Source: Sphingomonas glacialis
Lineage (GTDB): Bacteria > Pseudomonadota > Alphaproteobacteria > Sphingomonadales > Sphingomonadaceae
Assembly: GCF_006439055.1 (NCBI RefSeq)
Contig: NZ_RCZC01000005.1
Location: 176,986-240,985 of the forward strand
DNA length: 64,000 nucleotides
Direction: 5' to 3'
The notes below the pieces were generated by a model. It saw nothing but the letters and a program-made list of their open reading frames with translations, was not told the origin of the DNA and made no database searches. Shown here in pieces: positions 7,424 through 16,283 of this stretch (position 1 is the first letter of the stretch; every line of letters starts with the position of its first letter). A program made the translations under genes and the position numbers.

Positions 7424-9972
7424 GCGACGATGTTCACAAGACGATCGGGCACGACGATGACCTTCCGGGGGGCTTTGCCTTCGAGGATGCGGACGATCTT
7501 GTCCGACGCGAGCGCGGCGGCCTCGACCGCATCGCTCGGATGGCCCTTGGGGAGCGTCAGCGTGTCGCGCAGCTTGCCGTTGACCTGCACCGCGATGGTG
7601 ACCTCGTCCTCGACCAACAGCGCGGCATCGACCTTGGGCCACGGAGCGTCGGCGATCAGGCCCTGGTTCCCGGCGGCGGCCCAGGCCTCTTCGGCGAGAT
7701 GCGGCGCCATCGGCGCAACGAGCCGCATCAGCGTGGCGATCGCAGCATCGCGCGACGCCGAGGGTTCGGCGCGTTCGATCGCGGCGGTCAGCTCGTACAA
7801 TTTGGCGACCGCCTTGTTGAAGCTCAACGCCTCGATATCGAGCGCGATGCCGGCGATGCTCTGGTGCAGCTTGCGGTCGAGCGCGGCGTTCTTCGAACCG
7901 CCCTCCCCGGCGCGCTCGCCGTCGAACAGCCGCCACAGCCGCTGGATGAAGCGCCACGACCCTTCGATCCCGCTCTCGCTCCACGGCAGATCGCGCTCGG
8001 ACGGCGAATCGGACAGCATGAACCAGCGCGTCGCGTCGGCGCCGTACTGATCGACGATGCCGGTCGGGTCGACGGTGTTCTTCTTCGACTTCGACATCTT
8101 CTCGACACGGCCGACGGTGACCGCCTCGCCCGTCGCCTTCTCGGTCCAGCCGTCGCCGTTGCGGACGATATCGTCGAGCGACAGCCACAGCGGCTTGGTG
8201 ATGCTGTCGACGCCGTCGCTGCCGAGCTCGGTGATCTGGCGGCTATAGGTCTCGTGCGTGACCATGCCCTGCGTGAACAAGCCGGCGAACGGCTCGGCCA
8301 CGTCGAGCAGCCCGATATGCTTCAACGCACGCGTCCAGAAGCGGGCGTAGAGCAGATGCAGGATCGCATGCTCGACCCCGCCGATATATTGCGCGACGGG
8401 CAGCCATTGCTCGGCGACCGCGCGGTCGAACGGCTTGTCCTTGGGCTGGCTGGCGAAGCGGATGAAGTACCACGACGAATCGACGAAAGTGTCGAGCGTG
8501 TCGGTCTCGCGCCGCGCCTGCCCGCCGCACGACGGGCACGCGACGTGCTTCCACGTCGGATGGCGATCGAGCGGGTTGCCGGGAATGTCGAACGACACGT
8601 CCTCGGGGAGCACGACGGGGAGCTGGTCCTTGGGTACCGCCACCGCGCCGCACGCGTCGCAGTGGATGATCGGGATTGGCGTGCCCCAATAGCGCTGGCG
8701 GCTGACGCCCCAGTCGCGCAGGCGGAACACGGTCGAGCCGGTGCCCCAGCCTTCGCCCTCGGCACGGGCGATCACGGTGCGCTTGGCGTCCTCGACGTCC
8801 ATGCCATCGAGGAAGTGCGAGTTGACGAGCGTGCCGGGTCCGGTCGCGGCCTCGTTGCCCTCGAACACCGGGTCGGTCACATCGCCGTCGGAGACGACGC
8901 GGCGCACCGGCAGATCGTATTTCCGCGCGAAATCGAGATCGCGCTGGTCGTGCGCGGGAACGCCGAACACCGCGCCGGTGCCATATTCCATCAGCACGAA
9001 ATTGGCGATGTAGACCGGCAGCTGCCACGCGGGATCGAACGGATGCGCCGCGGTGATGCCTGTGTCGAAGCCGAGCTTCTCCTGCGTGTCGAGCTCGGCG
9101 GCGGTGGTGCCGCCGCGCTTGCACAAGGCGATGAACTCGGCCGCTGCGGGATTCTCGGCCGCCAGCGCCTGCGCGATCGGATGATCCGCGGCGACCGCGA
9201 CGAAGCTTGCGCCGAAGATCGTGTCGGGGCGGGTGGTGAACACCTCGACCGCGCCGCCGTCGGACAGCTTGAACCGGAACTGCAGCCCCTGGCTGCGCCC
9301 GATCCAATTCTCCTGCATCAATTTGACCTTGTCGGGCCAATGCTCGAGCCCATCCAAGCCCTCGAGCAGCTCATCGGCAAAGTCGGTGATCTTCAGGAAC
9401 CATTGCGACAGCTTGCGACGCTCGACCAAAGCGCCCGAGCGCCAGCCGCGGCCATCGATCACCTGCTCGTTGGCGAGCACGGTCATGTCGACCGGGTCCC
9501 AATTGACCGAGCTTTCCTTGCGATAGACGAGCCCCGCCGCGAACAGGTCGAGGAACAGCGCCTGCTCGTGCCCGTAATACTCAGGCTCGCAGGTCGCCAG
9601 CTCGCGGCTCCAGTCGAGCGCGAAGCCCAGCCGCTTCAGCTGCGCCTTCATCGTCGCGATATTATCGCGCGTCCAGCCGCCGGGGTGGACATGCTTTTCC
9701 ATCGCGGCATTCTCGGCGGGCATGCCGAACGCGTCCCACCCCATCGGGTGAAGCACTTCCATGCCGGTCATCCGCCGATAGCGCGCGAGCACGTCGCCCA
9801 TCGTATAGTTGCGGACATGGCCCATGTGGATCTTCCCCGACGGATAGGGGAACATCTCGAGCACATAGGAACGCGGCTTGGTCGAGGTATCGTCCGCGGC
9901 GAAGGTGGCGCGGTCGTCCCACACCTTTTGCCAAGCCGCGTCCGCCTTCAGCGCATTGAAGCGTGACGCCAT
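7420..9972 (-). CDS. leuS: Leucyl-tRNA synthetase
   Basis: An 850-residue class I aminoacyl-tRNA synthetase charging tRNA-Leu. The HIGH signature reads HMGH at residues 49-52 (PYPSGKIHMGHVRNYT) and the KMSKS loop is intact near residue 624 (VEKMSKSKKNTVDP). The editing domain (TTRPDTIFGASFV, TLVNSHFLDGMDVEDAK) lies between. Length is normal for bacteria. It is followed by lptE and holA with four-base overlap to the former. Confidence 0.97.
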   Translation of the reverse strand: MASRFNALKADAAWQKVWDDRATFAADDTSTKPRSYVLEMFPYPSGKIHMGHVRNYTMGDVLARYRRMTGMEVLHPMGWDAFGMPAENAAMEKHVHPGGWTRDNIATMKAQLKRLGFALDWSRELATCEPEYYGHEQALFLDLFAAGLVYRKESSVNWDPVDMTVLANEQVIDGRGWRSGALVERRKLSQWFLKITDFADELLEGLDGLEHWPDKVKLMQENWIGRSQGLQFRFKLSDGGAVEVFTTRPDTIFGASFVAVAADHPIAQALAAENPAAAEFIALCKRGGTTAAELDTQEKLGFDTGITAAHPFDPAWQLPVYIANFVLMEYGTGAVFGVPAHDQRDLDFARKYDLPVRRVVSDGDVTDPVFEGNEAATGPGTLVNSHFLDGMDVEDAKRTVIARAEGEGWGTGSTVFRLRDWGVSRQRYWGTPIPIIHCDACGAVAVPKDQLPVVLPEDVSFDIPGNPLDRHPTWKHVACPSCGGQARRETDTLDTFVDSSWYFIRFASQPKDKPFDRAVAEQWLPVAQYIGGVEHAILHLLYARFWTRALKHIGLLDVAEPFAGLFTQGMVTHETYSRQITELGSDGVDSITKPLWLSLDDIVRNGDGWTEKATGEAVTVGRVEKMSKSKKNTVDPTGIVDQYGADATRWFMLSDSPSERDLPWSESGIEGSWRFIQRLWRLFDGERAGEGGSKNAALDRKLHQSIAGIALDIEALSFNKAVAKLYELTAAIERAEPSASRDAAIATLMRLVAPMAPHLAEEAWAAAGNQGLIADAPWPKVDAALLVEDEVTIAVQVNGKLRDTLTLPKGHPSDAVEAAALASDKIVRILEGKAPRKVIVVPDRLVNIVA

Positions 9973-9984
9973 AAGAGTGCTGCC

Positions 9985-10446
9985 TTAGCCCGCGACGGCG
10001 GCGCGACGCAGATCACGCGCCTTGGTCAGGATGATGTCTTCGAGCTTCTGCACCGTTGCCGCCTGGACCGGGGCCGCGACCCACTGGCCGCCCTGGTTGA
10101 CCTGGCGAAGCGCTGCGACGCGCAGACCATCGGCGCGCAGATCCTGGTCGAGGATCGTCACCGTCACCTTGACGCGCTCGGAGGGCGCGGCCGGATTGAT
10201 GTACCAGTCGGTCACGATCACGCCGCCGTTCGAATCGGTCTGCAGCAGCGGCATGAAGCTCAGCGTGTCGAGGCTCGCGCGCCACAGATAGGCGTTGACG
10301 CCGATCGTCGTGACCTTCGACGCGGCGAGATCGGCATTGACCGGGCGACCGCCCTTATGACCGCAGGCGCCGAGCGACAGCGTTGCGGCAAGCGCGCATG
10401 AAACCACGAAAAGGGTGCGGGGCGCGGTGCCTGAGCGGCGGATCAT
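9985..10446 (-). CDS. DUF3576 domain lipoprotein
   Basis: A 153-residue lipoprotein with lipobox SLGAC (Cys near 28). The mature part NAYLWRASLDTLSFMPL, GGVIVTDWYINP and ERVKVTVTILDQDLRADGLRV matches DUF3576, a family found next to leuS in alphaproteobacteria. It sits 12 bases upstream of leuS on the same strand and probably shares its transcript. The molecular role is unknown; location would be the periplasmic face of the outer membrane. Confidence 0.9.
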   Translation of the reverse strand: MIRRSGTAPRTLFVVSCALAATLSLGACGHKGGRPVNADLAASKVTTIGVNAYLWRASLDTLSFMPLLQTDSNGGVIVTDWYINPAAPSERVKVTVTILDQDLRADGLRVAALRQVNQGGQWVAAPVQAATVQKLEDIILTKARDLRRAAVAG

Positions 10447-10697
10447 CGGCAGTTCCTGAGCAAAACGGAGACTTGGGAGTGGCGGTATCTATAGAATGTT
10501 GCACGTTCGCCGCAAGCAACACCTCCGGCGGGATCCTCTGCGAAAATGCGCCGTTGAGCGTCGCCTGCCGCAATGTGTGTCCTTCGTGACACTCTTCGAG
10601 GAAATTGCGCCATTACAGTGGCACGACGGAATTGAATCGTGATAGGCGCGTTGTCAGATAAGCGATGCCGATTGAGGCACGCACAGAGGGGTTGCAC

Positions 10698-11426
10698 GTG
10701 TTGTCTGTTCGTTGGTTGTCCGGGATTGCTGTGGGGTCGCTCGTCGCCCTCGGCTGTGCCGTGGCTCCGGCACTCGGCGCGAGCGAATCGCCGGCGGCAC
10801 GCTTTGCCGCCAAGCGCCCCGTGTTCGTGCGCGGCATCGGTTCGTTCACCCCGGCTTCGGCCGATCCCCGGCTTGCTGCGATCTTCGCGCGCGGTGGTCT
10901 CGATACCAGCGGCTTCCGCTTCACCCCATCCGACGCGCGCGGTGATGGCGCGCATCCGGTGACGGTGGCGATTCGCGCGCGCTCGGCCCGCGGCATCGCC
11001 GTGGTCGATCGTACCGCGCCTGTTCCGGCCTCGACCACCAACCTGACGCCGATCGCCTACAATCTCGGCGTCGCAGTCGGCTGGAAGCGCTTCGCGGTGT
11101 CGGGCGACGTGTCGAAGGTCGATCTCGCCGGGCTGCCCGGCGGTCGCGAGGCGGCCGATCTCGGCGTCAGCTATACCGGCAACCGCTTCACCGGCCGCGT
11201 AAAGGCCGCGACCGACCGTCCGCTCCCCGGCGCGCCCAAGCTGATCGAGGATGCGCCGGCCTATTCGATCGATGTCGGCGGCTCCTATGCGCTGACGCGG
11301 CGGATCGATGTCACCGCCGGCGTGCGCTACAAGGCCGAGCGTGAGCGCCTGATCGAGCAGCCCGCTGCCGATCCGACGCGCCGCGACAGCCAGGCCGTCT
11401 ATGTCGGAACTGCCTTCCGCTTCTGA
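10698..11426 (+). CDS. Exported, probably outer-membrane beta-barrel protein of unknown function
   Basis: A 242-residue protein starting at GTG 10698, chosen because GAGGGG lies 6-7 bases upstream and a clean signal peptide (VLSVRWLSGIAVGSLVAL, cleavage near ALGA) follows. The C-terminal half alternates polar and hydrophobic residues (NLGVAVGWKRFAVSGDVSKV, DVGGSYALTRRIDVTAGV) and ends AVYVGTAFRF with a terminal Phe, the signature of outer membrane barrels. The mid part is probably periplasmic. It is transcribed divergently from the DUF3576 gene, with about 250 bases of shared upstream DNA. No specific function can be given. Confidence 0.7.
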   Translation: MLSVRWLSGIAVGSLVALGCAVAPALGASESPAARFAAKRPVFVRGIGSFTPASADPRLAAIFARGGLDTSGFRFTPSDARGDGAHPVTVAIRARSARGIAVVDRTAPVPASTTNLTPIAYNLGVAVGWKRFAVSGDVSKVDLAGLPGGREAADLGVSYTGNRFTGRVKAATDRPLPGAPKLIEDAPAYSIDVGGSYALTRRIDVTAGVRYKAERERLIEQPAADPTRRDSQAVYVGTAFRF

Positions 11427-11432
11427 TCCGAC

Positions 11433-11945
11433 TCAGGGTGCGACTCTGGGCGTCAGCCCGTCGATCGCCGCCCAGCCGACAAAGCCCAGTGCCTTCATCC
11501 GCTTGAACCGCGCGCGCGTCATTCCGCCGAGCGCGATCGCGGGGAGCCCTGCCGCGCGTGCGATTGCCGCGGCGCGGAGCGGACCTAGCGCGGCAGCGCC
11601 GGGATGCGTCCGCGTCGGATAGACCGGCGAGACCAGCACCAGCGTGGCGCCGGCGCGCCGTGCGACGATCGCTTCACGAACAGAATGCGCTGGATGCAGC
11701 ACCCGGCGTTGCGCGGCGCTTCCCCCCTCGACCAGCATGAGCCGGCGCCGCCGTGCGATCCGCGCAACGCGCGCGAACAGCGCAGCACGCTCGGCCGCTC
11801 CGGTGGCGAAATGGCGGAACACCACGCCGCTCCCGCGCGGCAGCACGGCGAGCGCTGGCCATAACGCCGCCCCCATCCGTTCATCGGTCATCAGCCAGAG
11901 CGTCGGCGCACGCGCTGTGCGGCTATTGGGGTGACGCGAGGGCAT
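11433..11945 (-). CDS. Thiamine-phosphate synthase family protein (ThiE/TenI-like)
   Basis: A 170-residue protein, shorter than a usual ThiE (about 210 aa). The stretches LWLMTDERMG, VFRHFATGA, LVLVSPVYPTRTHPGAAALGPL and LPAIALGGMTRARFKRM follow the ThiE/TenI barrel: the SPVYPTxTHPG and ALGG blocks bind the phosphate and pyrimidine. Several N-terminal active-site residues of true ThiE are not evident, so it may be a TenI-like paralogue. The start at 11945 begins MPSRHPNS. It is divergent from yggS with 22 bases between starts, and convergent with the barrel gene. Confidence 0.72.
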   Translation of the reverse strand: MPSRHPNSRTARAPTLWLMTDERMGAALWPALAVLPRGSGVVFRHFATGAAERAALFARVARIARRRRLMLVEGGSAAQRRVLHPAHSVREAIVARRAGATLVLVSPVYPTRTHPGAAALGPLRAAAIARAAGLPAIALGGMTRARFKRMKALGFVGWAAIDGLTPRVAP

Positions 11946-11967
11946 AGCCGCGCCTATAGCGCCGCCA

Positions 11968-12636
11968 ATGTCCACCGACGACCCCACCGCCGCGCTCGCC
12001 GCCGTCCAGGCCAAGATCGCCCACGCCGCCGCGCTCGCCGACCGCAAGCCCGATTCGGTCACGCTGATCGCCGTCTCGAAGACCAAGCCCGCCGAAGCGA
12101 TCGAGCCCCTGCTCATCGCCGGCCAGCGCGCGTTCGGCGAGAATCGTGTCCAGGAAGCGCACGCCAAATGGCCCGCGCTGCGCGACGCCTATCCGGGTGT
12201 CGCGCTCCACCTCGTCGGGCAGTTGCAATCGAACAAGGCCGAGGATGCCGTCGCGCTGTTCGACGTGATCCATTCGGTCGACCGCCCCTCGCTCGTCACC
12301 GCGCTCGGCCGCGCGATGGACAAGCACGACCGCCGGCCCGACTGCTTCCTCCAGGTCGATATCGGCGACGAGCCGCAAAAGGGCGGCTGCCCCATTGCAG
12401 ACCTCCCCGCACTGCTCGCCGAAGCGCGCGCCGCGGCGCTGCCGGTCATCGGCCTGATGGCCGTCCCCCCGCTCGAAACCGAGGCCGCACCCTATTTCGC
12501 ACTGCTCGCCAAGATCGCGCGTGACCACGGACTCGATGCGCTCAGCATGGGCATGTCGGGCGATTATGAAACCGCGGTGATGCTCGGCGCGACGCATGTC
12601 CGCGTCGGCACCGCTCTGTTTGGAAGCCGTTCATGA
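11968..12636 (+). CDS. YggS family pyridoxal-phosphate homeostasis protein
   Basis: A 222-residue PLP-binding protein of the PLPBP family, which controls vitamin B6 balance and has no known catalysis. The PLP lysine is K38 in LIAVSKTKP. Other family blocks are FGENRVQEA, HLVGQLQSNKAEDAV and MGMSGDYETAVMLGATHVRVGTALFG, which holds the phosphate. It ends in a four-base overlap (ATGA) with the following HAD phosphatase. Confidence 0.93.
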   Translation: MSTDDPTAALAAVQAKIAHAAALADRKPDSVTLIAVSKTKPAEAIEPLLIAGQRAFGENRVQEAHAKWPALRDAYPGVALHLVGQLQSNKAEDAVALFDVIHSVDRPSLVTALGRAMDKHDRRPDCFLQVDIGDEPQKGGCPIADLPALLAEARAAALPVIGLMAVPPLETEAAPYFALLAKIARDHGLDALSMGMSGDYETAVMLGATHVRVGTALFGSRS

Positions 12637-13295
12637 CCTTCGACGCGATCATCTTCGATTTCGACGGTGTGCTGATCGAGAGCGAGGCCGTCGGCAACCG
12701 CCAGATCGCCGACTATCTGACGAGCATCGGCCATCCGACGACGGCGGAGGATTCGTTCGCCAATTTCATGGGGCTCTCGGGCGCATCGTTCATCGGCGCG
12801 GTCGAGCGCTGGATCGGGCGCACGCTCCCCGACGATTTCCACACCGCGCGCCGCGCCGAGGACGATCGCGTGATGCGCGAGGGGATCGACGCGGTCGAGG
12901 GGGCCGTGCAGTTCATTCTCGATCTGCCGGCCGACTTGCCCAAGGCGATCGCCTCGTCGAGCTCGACCGCATGGATCGCGCGGCATCTCGATCATATCGG
13001 CCTGCGCGATGCGTTCGGCGACCGCTTGTTCTCGGGCAAGGAGCATGTCGTCAACGGCAAGCCCGCGCCCGACATCTATCTCCACGCCGCCGCCGCGCTC
13101 GGCGTCGATATCGCGCGCTGCGTGATCGTCGAGGATTCGCCCGTCGGCGCGACCGGTGCGGTTGCCTCGGGCGCGCATGTCATCGGCTTCGTCGGCGGCA
13201 CGCATTGCGGGCCCGACCATGCCGACAAGCTGCGCGCGATCGGGGTGCACGACGTGGCGGGGGATTTCGCGACGATCCGGCAGCTGCTCGACTGA
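12633..13295 (+). CDS. HAD superfamily phosphatase
   Basis: A 220-residue hydrolase with nucleophile motif I DFDGVLIESE (Asp near residue 8), motif II ASSSSTAW, motif III Lys in GKPAPDIYLHAA and motif IV VEDSPVGATGAV. The cap insertion is the helical type of the beta-phosphoglucomutase/phosphoglycolate branch. Substrate is probably a small sugar phosphate or phosphoglycolate-like compound; this cannot be told from sequence. It is translationally coupled to yggS. Confidence 0.88.
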   Translation: MTFDAIIFDFDGVLIESEAVGNRQIADYLTSIGHPTTAEDSFANFMGLSGASFIGAVERWIGRTLPDDFHTARRAEDDRVMREGIDAVEGAVQFILDLPADLPKAIASSSSTAWIARHLDHIGLRDAFGDRLFSGKEHVVNGKPAPDIYLHAAAALGVDIARCVIVEDSPVGATGAVASGAHVIGFVGGTHCGPDHADKLRAIGVHDVAGDFATIRQLLD

Positions 13296-13454
13296 GCTTC
13301 CCCGCCTTCGAATTGGGCGCCGAGGGCAATCGCGTGATGCGATGGTGAGACGCCGGCATGGGACGCGCGATCACCCATCTCCCGTCACCCGGGACGTGTT
13401 CCGAGGTCTACCATGCCGCGGATCCTGCCGAGGTGTACCGCGCGGCACGCTGGG

Positions 13455-13473
13455 CCCCGGCACAAGGCCGGGG
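13455..13473. repeat. GC-rich hairpin CCCCGGC/GCCGGGG between convergent genes
   Basis: CCCCGGC (13455-13461) and GCCGGGG (13467-13473) form a perfect 7-bp stem with a five-base loop, followed by TGAC. It stands between the HAD gene and convergent ribA. This sequence form recurs between genes in sphingomonad genomes, so it may be a dispersed palindromic element doubling as a bidirectional terminator. The 195-base gap holds no gene I can support. Confidence 0.45.
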
Positions 13474-13490
13474 TGACGGTGGGCGACGCG

Positions 13491-14579
13491 TTAGAACTGG
13501 TGCCCGGTGCGGTCGCGCTTGGTCGCGAGATAACGCTCGTTGTGCGGGTTGGCCGGCAGGACATGCGGCACGCGCTCGACCACATTGATCCCGGCACCCT
13601 CGAGCTGCGCGACCTTCTGCGGATTGTTGGTCAGCAGCCGCACCGAACTCTGGCCGAGCAATTCGAGCATCCGCGCCGCGACAGCAAAATTGCGCGAATC
13701 GACCGCGAAGCCGAGCCGCGTATTGGCGTCGACCGTGTCGAACCCCTGGTCCTGCAGCGCATAGGCGCGCAGCTTGTTGATCAGCCCGATCCCGCGGCCT
13801 TCCTGGCGCAGATACAGCACGATCCCCCACCCGCTCGCGGCAATCGCGTCGATCGCGGCGTGAAGCTGCGGGCCGCAATCGCATTTGAGGCTGCCGAGCA
13901 TGTCGCCGGTCAGGCATTCGCTGTGCAACCGCACCAGCGGCGGGCGGCCGTCTGGCTCGCCGATCAGCAGCGCGATATGTTCGCCCGGCATTTCCGGCGT
14001 GCGGAAGGCCACGATCTCGGCATCTTCGGCGCCGACCACGGGGAGATGCGCGCGGGTGGCGATGGTGAGACGGGCGGCGTCCTCATGCGCGTCGATATCA
14101 CCGGGCGTCAGCACCAACGCAACCGATTCGCCCGCCCGCGCAAAGAACGCCGGCAGCACGCCGCCGATTCGCGCGAGGCGCAGCGCAGCCGCCCCGGCCT
14201 CGGTCTCCGCGAGATGGATCGCGCGGAACGGCCCCTTCATCGGCGTGTCGAGATCGAATTGCGGATCGGCGAGCGCGGTCGCCATCGCGAAGTCGATCCA
14301 CGGCGCGCGCTCGACCAGCACCGGCGCATCGGGCGCCGCCGCCTCGAGCTGGTTGGCGAGTTTGAGCGTCGCCGAGCGGCCGGCCGAGAGCAACAACGGC
14401 GCGCTCGCGCCCGGATCGAACGCTGCAAGCCGCGGGGGGTCGGCGGTCTCGATCGGCAGCAGCGCGAGCGTGCCGTCGGCGCCTTCGATCGCCACCGGCC
14501 AGCCGCGGCGCAGCGCATCGATCGCGAGCGCGGTCTTGTGCGCGTCGCCCGCATTTGGGCCAGCACTCGGGGGGGTCAT
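13491..14579 (-). CDS. ribA: GTP cyclohydrolase II with an N-terminal RibB-like domain
   Basis: A 362-residue protein. The C-terminal ~200 residues are a full GTP cyclohydrolase II, the first step of riboflavin synthesis: RLHSECLTGDMLGSLKCDCG with three zinc-binding cysteines, YLRQEGRGIGLINKLRAYAL, and RLLTNNPQKVAQLEG. The N-terminal ~160 residues follow the outline of DHBP synthase (AIDALRRGWPVAIEG) but lack its acidic D-D-E-RENEGD metal motif, so that half is probably inactive or structural. ATG at 14579 overlaps the stop codon of xth. An upstream in-frame start at 14636 would lie inside xth and is less likely. Confidence 0.92.
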   Translation of the reverse strand: MTPPSAGPNAGDAHKTALAIDALRRGWPVAIEGADGTLALLPIETADPPRLAAFDPGASAPLLLSAGRSATLKLANQLEAAAPDAPVLVERAPWIDFAMATALADPQFDLDTPMKGPFRAIHLAETEAGAAALRLARIGGVLPAFFARAGESVALVLTPGDIDAHEDAARLTIATRAHLPVVGAEDAEIVAFRTPEMPGEHIALLIGEPDGRPPLVRLHSECLTGDMLGSLKCDCGPQLHAAIDAIAASGWGIVLYLRQEGRGIGLINKLRAYALQDQGFDTVDANTRLGFAVDSRNFAVAARMLELLGQSSVRLLTNNPQKVAQLEGAGINVVERVPHVLPANPHNERYLATKRDRTGHQF

Positions 14580-15370
14580 ATCGCGAATTCGGTCATAATC
14601 GGAACATGGTCGGAGGGTTTGAGCCAGCTGCGGCATTCCTCATAGACATGGTGCCGCGTCGCCTTGGCCGCAACATCGGCGGTCGCCCACATATGGTCGA
14701 GCCGCCGGCCGCGATCGTTGACCGTCCAATCGACCGAGCGATAGCTCCACCACGTATGCAACCGCGCCGGCGCCGGGAAGAAATGCCGCCCGAGATCGAC
14801 CCAGCTGTTCGAAGCCTTGAGCCGGTCCATCGCCGCGACCTCTACGGGCGTATGGCTGACGGTCTTGAGCAATTGCTTGTGGCTCCACACGTCCGACTCG
14901 AGCGGGGCGATGTTGAGGTCGCCGACCAGCAGCGTCGGTACGGTCAGACCTTGCGACCACTGCGTCATCCGCTCGAGGAAATCGAGCTTCTGGCCGAATT
15001 TGGGGTTCACCGCGCGATCGGGCACGTCGCCGCCGGCGGGCACATAGACATTCTCGATCCGCATCCCCGATTCGAGCCGCACGCCAACATGGCGCGCCTC
15101 CTGATTGGCCTGCCAGTCGAAGCGGTCGTCCTCGACCAGCGGGACCTTCGACAGGATCGCGACGCCGTGGTGCATCTTCTGCCCGTGGAGCATGATGTGG
15201 GTGTAGCCGAGTGCGCGGAAGCTGTCGGTCGGAAAATCCTGATCGACCACCTTGGTTTCCTGCAGGCACAGGATATCGGGTGCCATGTCGCGCAGGAAGG
15301 TCTCGACGATGTCGAGGCGGAAGCGGACCGAATTGATGTTCCACGATACGATCTTGAGCGGTGTCGTCAT
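14576..15370 (-). CDS. xth: Exodeoxyribonuclease III
   Basis: A 264-residue endonuclease/exonuclease/phosphatase-fold enzyme cleaving DNA at abasic sites and removing 3' blocking groups. Catalytic blocks are intact: SWNINSVRFR, LCLQETKV (Glu), YVPAGGD, LLVGDLNIAP (Asp/Asn), WWSYRS, RLDHMWAT and the terminal SDHVPI (Asp-His). It overlaps ribA by four bases. The ATG at 15370 is preferred to upstream 15406, which adds a non-conserved extension. Confidence 0.94.
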   Translation of the reverse strand: MTTPLKIVSWNINSVRFRLDIVETFLRDMAPDILCLQETKVVDQDFPTDSFRALGYTHIMLHGQKMHHGVAILSKVPLVEDDRFDWQANQEARHVGVRLESGMRIENVYVPAGGDVPDRAVNPKFGQKLDFLERMTQWSQGLTVPTLLVGDLNIAPLESDVWSHKQLLKTVSHTPVEVAAMDRLKASNSWVDLGRHFFPAPARLHTWWSYRSVDWTVNDRGRRLDHMWATADVAAKATRHHVYEECRSWLKPSDHVPIMTEFAI

Positions 15371-15441
15371 GCCAGCGCTGTAGCCATCGCAAGGGTCCCG
15401 CGCCACCCGCCGCTACCAGACCCAGTACCGGACATGGAAAG

Positions 15442-15458
15442 GCCCCCGCTCCGGGGGC
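15442..15458. terminator. GC hairpin between lolA and xth
   Basis: GCCCCCG (15442-15448) and CGGGGGC (15452-15458) make a 7-bp stem with a three-base loop in the 236-base gap between lolA and xth. It could end lolA transcription on the minus strand. No T-run follows in either direction. The rest of the gap holds no gene I can see. Confidence 0.4.
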
Positions 15459-15606
15459 ATGGAGCGAGGGCCGACCTAGCGTTCGTCACGCAGGCGGGAA
15501 GCAAGGGTCCGGGCAACAGGGGGAAAAATCCCGGTAGCACCTCACATCCGCAAGTCCGCATTACCGCTGCAAACCTGTCGCCAATATGAACCGATCGCCG
15601 CGCGGG

Positions 15607-16218
15607 TTATTTTCTGCCCGACGCGGGCGTTGGATCGCGCCATTGGAACGCCGAATTGCTCACGGGCGCGTTGAAACGCTGGTTCGACAGCCGAATCGTC
15701 GTGCGATTGTTCTGCGAATCGAGCGCGACCCAGCCCTGCAGCATCAGCCCGCCCGGTGCGGTCGCATTGCGCACGAACACCAGGCTGATTCGGCCATATT
15801 CGGGATGCTTGGGGTCGGCGGCATCGACCGCGACCGTCTCGGGGTTGCCCGTCGGCACCACGCTGGCAATCCCGCGCATGTCGCGCGACGGGTCGAGCAG
15901 GATGCCGAGCGGCGAACCGCCGATCGGCCAGCGCTGCTTCTGCCCGACCGAATAGTCGAGGAACCACAGCGATTTGCCGTCGCCGACGATCAGGATCGGC
16001 ACGCCCTTTTCATATTGGAAGCGGATCTTGCCGGGCTTCTTGAGCGTCAGCACGCCGGTCAGCACTTTGCCCGCGCGATCGGTCTGGGTGAACGACGCGG
16101 TCATGCTCTCGACCGATTGCAGATGCTTCTGCACCGAGGAGAGGTCGCCGACGGGCGCGGCCGACACCAGGGCCGGCGCGGCGAGCGCGGCAAGAAGCGA
16201 TGGGTAACGAAGGGACAC
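15607..16218 (-). CDS. lolA: Outer membrane lipoprotein carrier protein LolA
   Basis: A 203-residue periplasmic protein that carries lipoproteins from LolCDE to the outer membrane. A signal peptide (LRYPSLLAALAAPALVSA) is followed by LQSVESMTASFTQTDRAGKVLTG, a family landmark, then GKIRFQYEKG, LIVGDGKSLWFLDY and LSNQRFNAPV. The start is GTG at 16218, selected because AGGAG lies seven bases upstream; the open frame continues upstream without homology. It follows ftsK on the same strand. Confidence 0.92.
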   Translation of the reverse strand: MSLRYPSLLAALAAPALVSAAPVGDLSSVQKHLQSVESMTASFTQTDRAGKVLTGVLTLKKPGKIRFQYEKGVPILIVGDGKSLWFLDYSVGQKQRWPIGGSPLGILLDPSRDMRGIASVVPTGNPETVAVDAADPKHPEYGRISLVFVRNATAPGGLMLQGWVALDSQNNRTTIRLSNQRFNAPVSNSAFQWRDPTPASGRK

Positions 16219-16283
16219 GAATAATCTCCTGACGCTGCCGCTTAAGCCCGAAGCGGCTTGAACCCGCTCTGAACCGGAAAGCG

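Noticed and set aside
7540..9966. 808-residue plus-strand ORF opposite leuS
   Set aside because: Pure shadow of leuS; Arg/Glu/His-rich, no domains, while leuS has HIGH and KMSKS motifs.
10447..10697. Possible riboswitch between DUF3576 and the barrel gene
   Set aside because: No conserved riboswitch core could be recognised; it is treated as an ordinary divergent promoter region.
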